Source of the DNA: Duganella rivi
Lineage (GTDB): Bacteria; Pseudomonadota; Gammaproteobacteria; Burkholderiales; Burkholderiaceae_D
Direction: 5' to 3'
Assembly: GCF_009857435.1 (NCBI RefSeq)
Contig: NZ_WWCK01000006.1
Coordinates: 455,029-519,028 of the forward strand
Length of the DNA: 64,000 nucleotides
Shown here: positions 59,695-64,000 of the stretch, piece by piece
Layout of the letters: each line of letters starts with the position of its first letter
Numbering within the stretch: the first letter of the stretch is position 1
Translations under genes and position numbers: made by a program
Notes under the pieces: generated by a model
The model's input: only the letters and a program-made list of their open reading frames with translations
Database searches by the model: none
What the model was told of the DNA's origin: nothing

Positions 59695-61254
59695 ATGAAG
59701 CTTTTGCAGCATAAGTTGGTGCAACGTGGATTGTGGATTTTGGGTGCGACGGCAGGCGGTACTTGCCTCGCTTACTTGGTTAACTTGATGGGCGCCGGCC
59801 CGGTCACGTCGGCGATTCCGGCCGCATTGGGCGGGGCGGCCGTGACGTGGTGGGCAGCGCGCCAGAACAGCGACGAGGGCGGCGTGCGCCACTTTGCCCA
59901 CACCGTGGGCGCGGAAATCGACGCCATCATGATCGGCGCGGCGGAAACGTCCTACTTTGTCGACTCGGTGAAGAAGAAAATCGAGCTCGACGTCAGCACC
60001 GCCGGCAATATTGTCCACAGCTCCAGCCAAAACGCCGACACCACCGAACGCATCGCCGCCAATGCCGAGCGCGCCGCCAAGATTGCAGCGCAAGTGCGCG
60101 GCGAAACCGTCGCTGGCCGCACCGAGGCCGACAGCGGCCTGCAACGCATCCGCACCGCGCGCGAAGACGCGCAGACTGCCGCTGCCGTCATGGCCGCGCT
60201 GCAAACCAACTCCCGCAAGATTTACGGCTTCACCGAGGCCATCAGCGAAATTTCCGCCCGCACCAACCTGCTGGCGCTGAATGCCGCCATCGAGGCCGCG
60301 CGCGCCGGAGAACAGGGCCGTGGTTTTGCCGTGGTCGCCAGCGAGGTGCGCCAGCTGGCGCTGCGCACCAAGGAAGCCACCGACGAAATCAGCACCATGG
60401 TGCGCGAGATTAATCAGCAAGCCGAGAAGGCGGCCAACGGCATGACCTCATTGGCGGTGAAAGTGAGCGAGGCCGCTGGCAACGTGGAAACCGTGCACGG
60501 GCTGCTGGGCAATATCGAGCGTTCGTCGGGCGTCTCGGAAGAAGAGATCGGCGAGATCGCGCGGGCGTCGCGCGAGCACGTCGCCACCACTGAGGAAATC
60601 GCCCACGCCATCGCCAGCATTCGCGACAGCCTGCTGTCGACCGAGAAGGAGCTGCCGCGCGCGGCCAGCTCGGCCATGGCGCTGGCGGAACGGGCCGAGG
60701 TCATCACCGGCGCGCTGGGCGATTCGGATATCGAGAGTTCGCATGACGAGATCCGCATGGCGGCGCAGCGCGCGGCGGCTGAGGTGGGCAAGATTTTCGA
60801 ACAAGCCATCGCCTCCGGCAAGATCACGCGCGAGGCGCTGTGGGATCGTCATTACACGCCGATTCCAAATACCGATCCGCCCAAGCACAAAACCAAGTTC
60901 GACGATTTCACCGACCGCGTGCTGCCGCCGCTGCAGGAAGGCTTGCTGCAAGCCATGCCGCAGCTGGCTTATGCGGGCGCTGTGGATAACAATGGCTATT
61001 TCCCCACCCACAACAAGAAGTTTTCCCAGCCGCTGACCGGCAACTACGACGTCGACATCGTCAACAACCGCACCAAGCGGATTTTCAGCGATCGCACGGG
61101 CAAGCGCTGCGGCTCGAACACCAAGCCGTTCCTGCTACAGACGTACAAGCGCGATACCGGCGAGGTGATGCATGACTTGTCGGCGCCGATTTACGTGGAT
61201 GGCAAGCACTGGGGCGGTTTCCGTATCGGCTACCGCTCCAGCAGCAAGCATTAG
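59695..61254 (+). CDS. Methyl-accepting chemotaxis protein with C-terminal sensor domain
   Basis: 519 residues. Two membrane helices near the N-terminus (about 12-32 and 38-56), no periplasmic domain of size. The signalling hairpin (about 100-330) has the conserved tip RTNLLALNAAIEAARAGEQG. A C-terminal domain (about 375-519) with NNGYFPTHNKKF and KRIFSDRTGKRCGSN is Cache-like and would lie in the cytosol. No HAMP seen. GGGGGA precedes ATG 59695. Likely senses an internal or membrane-derived signal. Confidence 0.85.
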   Translation: MKLLQHKLVQRGLWILGATAGGTCLAYLVNLMGAGPVTSAIPAALGGAAVTWWAARQNSDEGGVRHFAHTVGAEIDAIMIGAAETSYFVDSVKKKIELDVSTAGNIVHSSSQNADTTERIAANAERAAKIAAQVRGETVAGRTEADSGLQRIRTAREDAQTAAAVMAALQTNSRKIYGFTEAISEISARTNLLALNAAIEAARAGEQGRGFAVVASEVRQLALRTKEATDEISTMVREINQQAEKAANGMTSLAVKVSEAAGNVETVHGLLGNIERSSGVSEEEIGEIARASREHVATTEEIAHAIASIRDSLLSTEKELPRAASSAMALAERAEVITGALGDSDIESSHDEIRMAAQRAAAEVGKIFEQAIASGKITREALWDRHYTPIPNTDPPKHKTKFDDFTDRVLPPLQEGLLQAMPQLAYAGAVDNNGYFPTHNKKFSQPLTGNYDVDIVNNRTKRIFSDRTGKRCGSNTKPFLLQTYKRDTGEVMHDLSAPIYVDGKHWGGFRIGYRSSSKH

Positions 61255-61257
61255 CGA

Positions 61258-62229
61258 TTAACGAGATGAGGCCGGCGGCGTCGGAGGATTGGCGACGCGG
61301 CTCTGGGTGACGGTATTCATTTTTTCGAGGTGCATGCGCAGCCACTTGTGGGCCGGGCTGCGCGCATCGCGCTCGTGCCACAGCATGTCCAGGTGCACCG
61401 CCGGCAGCGGGAATGGCAATTCCTTGTGCACCAGCGCGTCGGTCATGCCGGTTGCTGCGATCAAGTGGCGCGGCAGCACGGTAATCAAGTCCGAGTTGGC
61501 GACCACGCGGCCGGCGGTGAAGAACTGGTTCACCGTCAGCAAAATGCGGCGTTCGCGTTGCAGCTGGGCCAGCGCCTCATCGACCAGGCCGTGGGCGCGG
61601 CCGGAGAAGCTGACCAGCAAGTGGTTGGCGTCGCAGTAATTCTCCAGGGTCAGCTCAACCTTGGACAGCGGATGATCGCGCCGCATCACGCATACATACT
61701 TCCCTGAATACAAGCGCTCGTGGCGGATCGGCGAACCGGTCTCGTACGACAGCTGCGCCGCCACGCCGGGGAAAAAGCCGACCGCGAGGTCGATATCGCC
61801 GCGCAGCAGCATCGGACGCGGTTCGCGCGTGGTGAGCGGCACCATGCGCACATTGACGCCCGGCGCCTCGCTCTCGATCGAGCGCATCAGCGACGGCAGC
61901 CACATGGCGGCGGTCGCATCGGCCATCGCCATACGGAAGGTGGCGTGAGCGGCCGACACGTCAAAGGTTTCCGGCGCCACCGCCGCTTCCAGGCTGGCCA
62001 GCGCGCTGCGCACGGACGGCCACAGCGATTCGGCGCGCGGGGTCGGCTTGACGCCGTAGGCAGTGCGGATCAGCAGTTCATCGCCGAGGCTTTCGCGCAA
62101 GCGTTTGATGGCGTTGGAAACGGCGGGCTGGGTCATGGCCAGGTGGCCGGCGGCGCGGGTCAGATTTTGCTCTGTCATCACGGCGTCGAATACGCGCAGC
62201 AAGTTCAAGTCCAGCGTCAGGAAGCTCAT
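61258..62229 (-). CDS. LysR-family transcriptional regulator
   Basis: 323 residues. N-terminal winged HTH (about 7-66, NLLRVFDAVMTEQNLTRAAGHLAMTQPAVSNAIKRL) of the NodD/NahR-like LysR group; the rest is an effector-binding domain. Targets unknown; the 143-bp gap 62230-62372 to the divergent small gene carries ATAATTGTTAT at 62290-62300, a T-N11-A-type candidate site. Confidence 0.88.
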   Translation of the reverse strand: MSFLTLDLNLLRVFDAVMTEQNLTRAAGHLAMTQPAVSNAIKRLRESLGDELLIRTAYGVKPTPRAESLWPSVRSALASLEAAVAPETFDVSAAHATFRMAMADATAAMWLPSLMRSIESEAPGVNVRMVPLTTREPRPMLLRGDIDLAVGFFPGVAAQLSYETGSPIRHERLYSGKYVCVMRRDHPLSKVELTLENYCDANHLLVSFSGRAHGLVDEALAQLQRERRILLTVNQFFTAGRVVANSDLITVLPRHLIAATGMTDALVHKELPFPLPAVHLDMLWHERDARSPAHKWLRMHLEKMNTVTQSRVANPPTPPASSR

Positions 62230-62372
62230 AGCGGCTCAGGGGAAGAGGTGTTGGAGAAATAACGATAGCACAGTCCATTCACCAAACGAATAATTGTTAT
62301 CGAGAAAGGAAATTGGATAGTTATGTTGCGCCGCACTATAGTTACGTCAGATTCTAAAGCTACGCTTAAACT

Positions 62373-62654
62373 ATGTCCACCGCAATTTCTTTCATGCAAG
62401 ATTTTTCATGGTTCGCCGCTATCAAGCTGGCGCTGCTGATCGCTGTGAGCGGCGGTTTGCTGGTGCTGTTCCAGCCGCTGCTGCGCGGTTGCGCGCGCGC
62501 TGCCGTGCTTGTGGTTAAGCCAAAATTGAGCAAAGAGGAACGTTTGCAGCGCCGCCAGATGCGCGACGCCATGCTGCTCAAGCGCATGCTGAACCGCAGC
62601 GAATGCGACCCGAGCCACGCCGCCGAACTGCGCGCCATGGCTTCGCGGGCCTAA
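62373..62654 (+). CDS. Small membrane-anchored hypothetical protein
   Basis: 93 residues, no family recognised. One N-terminal hydrophobic segment (about 14-36, FAAIKLALLIAVSGGLLVLF), then a basic, charged helical tail (KLSKEERLQRRQMRDAMLLKR) likely cytosolic. Divergent from the LysR gene, so possibly its target. No obvious ribosome site before ATG 62373. Confidence 0.55.
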   Translation: MSTAISFMQDFSWFAAIKLALLIAVSGGLLVLFQPLLRGCARAAVLVVKPKLSKEERLQRRQMRDAMLLKRMLNRSECDPSHAAELRAMASRA

Positions 62655-62689
62655 AATTTAAGCGCGGCAGCAACTGCCGCGTTGCAGCA

Positions 62690-63274
62690 TCATTTTTCCC
62701 CGAGCAAGGCCGGCTTCAAGGAACTATCGACCGGCTTATCACCGAGCCAAATACGCAGCACGGCGTTGTAGAACGCCACGTCCGGCATCAATTCCCCGAG
62801 TTTTTTACCATTCAGATAGCACTGGGTGCCCTCGCTCGGCGTCCAATCCAGCGACAGCTGGTCGCCCTTCTTCAGCGCCGGCGTCTGCGCGAACACTTCA
62901 CCGAACTTGGTGATTTGCGGCAGGATCTTGTTGCGCTCTTCCTTGCTGGTGTTGGCGTTGAGGCCGTCCAGGAAGGCCTTGCCGAAGTCGTCCGAACTCA
63001 CTTCGCGCAGCATGGTGATGGCGACGCGGCGCGGGCCGGCCACCGCCAGCACGTCCGGCACCGTGGTTTTCTTTTCGGTCAGGTAGAGACCGGCCGCGTA
63101 GACCTTGAAGATCATCTTGGTGCGCACGCCGGCGCCGTTCAGCTTGAGCGGCTGGCCGGCCAGGGTGATGCTGTCGTCGAATTTGACGCCGGCCACCTCA
63201 ACGGCGGCAAAGGCAGGCATGGCGGCCAGCAAAGCGGCGGCCACGAGGGTACGCAGGGTAGTTCTACGGTTCAT
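62690..63274 (-). CDS. Chalcone isomerase-like secreted protein
   Basis: 194 residues with signal MNRRTTLRTLVAAALLAAMPAFA. The chalcone-isomerase-like fold is shown by VKFDDSITLAGQPLKLNGAGVRTKMIFKVYAAGLYL, then LREVSSDDFGKAFLDG. Bacterial members are not true chalcone isomerases; the role is unknown. ATG 63274 (MNRRTT) is the family-like start. Confidence 0.82.
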   Translation of the reverse strand: MNRRTTLRTLVAAALLAAMPAFAAVEVAGVKFDDSITLAGQPLKLNGAGVRTKMIFKVYAAGLYLTEKKTTVPDVLAVAGPRRVAITMLREVSSDDFGKAFLDGLNANTSKEERNKILPQITKFGEVFAQTPALKKGDQLSLDWTPSEGTQCYLNGKKLGELMPDVAFYNAVLRIWLGDKPVDSSLKPALLGEK

Positions 63275-63372
63275 GAATGTCTCCGAGGTGGTATGTGAAC
63301 GGACTATACCACCGTGGAGACGCAGCGGCGCAGTTGGCCGCACGGTCATGCTTTTTTGCCAGTTTTGGCTCG

Positions 63373-63627
63373 TCAGGCCTTGGCGGCCTGCAGCAGTTCG
63401 AACTTGGCGAACAGCTGTTCCTTGGTTTCGCGGTGCTCGGGATGGAAGGGAATGCAGCTGACCGGGCACACTTGCTGGCACTGCGGCTCGTCGAAGTGGC
63501 CGACGCACTCGGTGCATTTATCCGGGTTGATTTCGTAAATTTCGGCGCCCATGTAGATCGCGTCGTTCGGGCACTCGGGCTCGCAAACGTCGCAATTGAT
63601 ACAGTCGTCGGTGATCATTAAGGCCAT
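63373..63627 (-). CDS. YfhL-type 2[4Fe-4S] ferredoxin
   Basis: 84 residues. Two cluster motifs: CINCDVCEPECP and CTECVGHFDEPQCQQVCP, with the insertion between Cys residues of the second motif that marks YfhL/Alvin ferredoxins, plus a C-terminal helix. Low-potential electron carrier in the cytosol. Twelve bases after coaD on the same strand, a conserved betaproteobacterial order. Confidence 0.92.
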   Translation of the reverse strand: MALMITDDCINCDVCEPECPNDAIYMGAEIYEINPDKCTECVGHFDEPQCQQVCPVSCIPFHPEHRETKEQLFAKFELLQAAKA

Positions 63628-63639
63628 GGTGGTACTCGC

Positions 63640-64000
63640 TTACTCGGTTTTATTCGCGGCAATCTTCTTTTGCAGCCAACGGTCAACCGATGGGAACACA
63701 AACTTGGAAACATCCCCGCCCAGCATGGCGATTTCACGCACGATGGTGCCGGAGATGAATTGGTACTGGTCGGACGGCGTCAGGAACATGGTTTCGACGT
63801 CCGGTAGCAGGTAGCGGTTCATGCCCGCCATTTGGAACTCGTATTCAAAGTCGGACACGGCGCGCAGGCCGCGCACGATCACGCGCGCATCATGCTCGCG
63901 CACGAAGTCTTTGAGCAGGCCGGAGAAGCTCTCCACCCGCACGTTCGGATAGTGGCCGAGCACTTCGTTGGCAATTTCCAGCCGTTCATCAAGCGAGAAG
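63640..64000 (-). CDS. coaD: Phosphopantetheine adenylyltransferase, 5'-truncated by the window edge
   Basis: About 120 C-terminal residues of CoaD. RGLRAVSDFEYEFQMAGMNRYL binds 4'-phosphopantetheine/ATP, and FISGTIVREIAMLGGDVSKFV is the ISSTxVRE-like motif. The frame is open through 64000 (FSLDERLEIANEVLGHYP), so the GTG at 63963 is internal and the real start is outside. Catalyses the fourth step of CoA synthesis. Confidence 0.93.
   Translation of the reverse strand, partial: FSLDERLEIANEVLGHYPNVRVESFSGLLKDFVREHDARVIVRGLRAVSDFEYEFQMAGMNRYLLPDVETMFLTPSDQYQFISGTIVREIAMLGGDVSKFVFPSVDRWLQKKIAANKTE

Overview
The window looks like a chromosomal segment from a GC-rich betaproteobacterium of the Oxalobacteraceae (Massilia/Duganella/Janthinobacterium type). 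This rests on the block mnmG-rsmG-parA-parB-atpI-atpBEFHAGDC, two exact parS sites beside mnmG, a fused PabB/PabC protein, Burkholderiales-style Liv transporter genes and three genes for poly(3-hydroxybutyrate) (PHB) degradation. The genus is an inference. Genes are densely packed, and several convergent pairs share stop-codon bases.

Layout. 1-10.3 kb: 3' end of a PaaK-like CoA ligase, hpt, a TPR protein, a nitronate monooxygenase, an MBL hydrolase with a DUF1289 protein, an RHH regulator with a PHB-depolymerase-type esterase, argB, tRNA-Thr(GGT), a TraB/GumN protein and a HAD nucleotidase. 10.3-17 kb: slmA, pabB/pabC fusion, DUF1428, ftrA with a divergent rhodanese, a small secreted protein, glutathione peroxidase and a secreted PHB depolymerase. 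17-25 kb: a divergent polyamine/membrane cluster. On minus lie a membrane aminopropyltransferase, a Tat-type FAD oxidoreductase and PPK2. On plus lie DUF350, SPFH-SHOCT, DUF4178, a Gly-rich small protein, SpeD and VOC. 25-27.7 kb: a GST, a decayed AraC regulator, an MFS pump and a DUF433 antitoxin with a truncated toxin. 27.7-39.6 kb: the atp operon, parAB, rsmG, mnmG and parS sites. 39.6-51.2 kb: a TSUP permease, an iron alcohol dehydrogenase, a 3HB-oligomer hydrolase, a complete Liv ABC transporter, a GMC oxidoreductase and a second nitronate monooxygenase. 51.2-64 kb: a Cache-PAS-GGDEF-EAL protein between two diverged copies of a DnaA-box-bearing repeat, mtnN, putA with a divergent Lrp regulator, a chemoreceptor with a C-terminal sensor, a LysR regulator, a chalcone-isomerase-like protein, a ferredoxin and the 3' part of coaD.

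How the genes fit together. The atp and par/mnmG genes are housekeeping and probably origin-proximal. The two PHB esterases and the oligomer hydrolase suggest PHB turnover. SpeD (decarboxylated AdoMet) plus the membrane aminopropyltransferase, with a probably exported FAD oxidase and SPFH/DUF350 membrane proteins, suggest an envelope-associated polyamine system of unknown product. This is the best candidate here for an under-described system. mtnN would recycle the methylthioadenosine that such an enzyme releases.

Non-coding DNA is rich in structure: a 46-bp perfect inverted repeat between parB and atpI, two 30-bp perfect palindromes at convergent gene ends, a REPIN-like element in the liv operon, 31-bp direct repeats upstream of parA, and the approximately 206-bp repeat pair around the GGDEF/EAL gene. 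All functional calls come from reading motifs; no database search was run.
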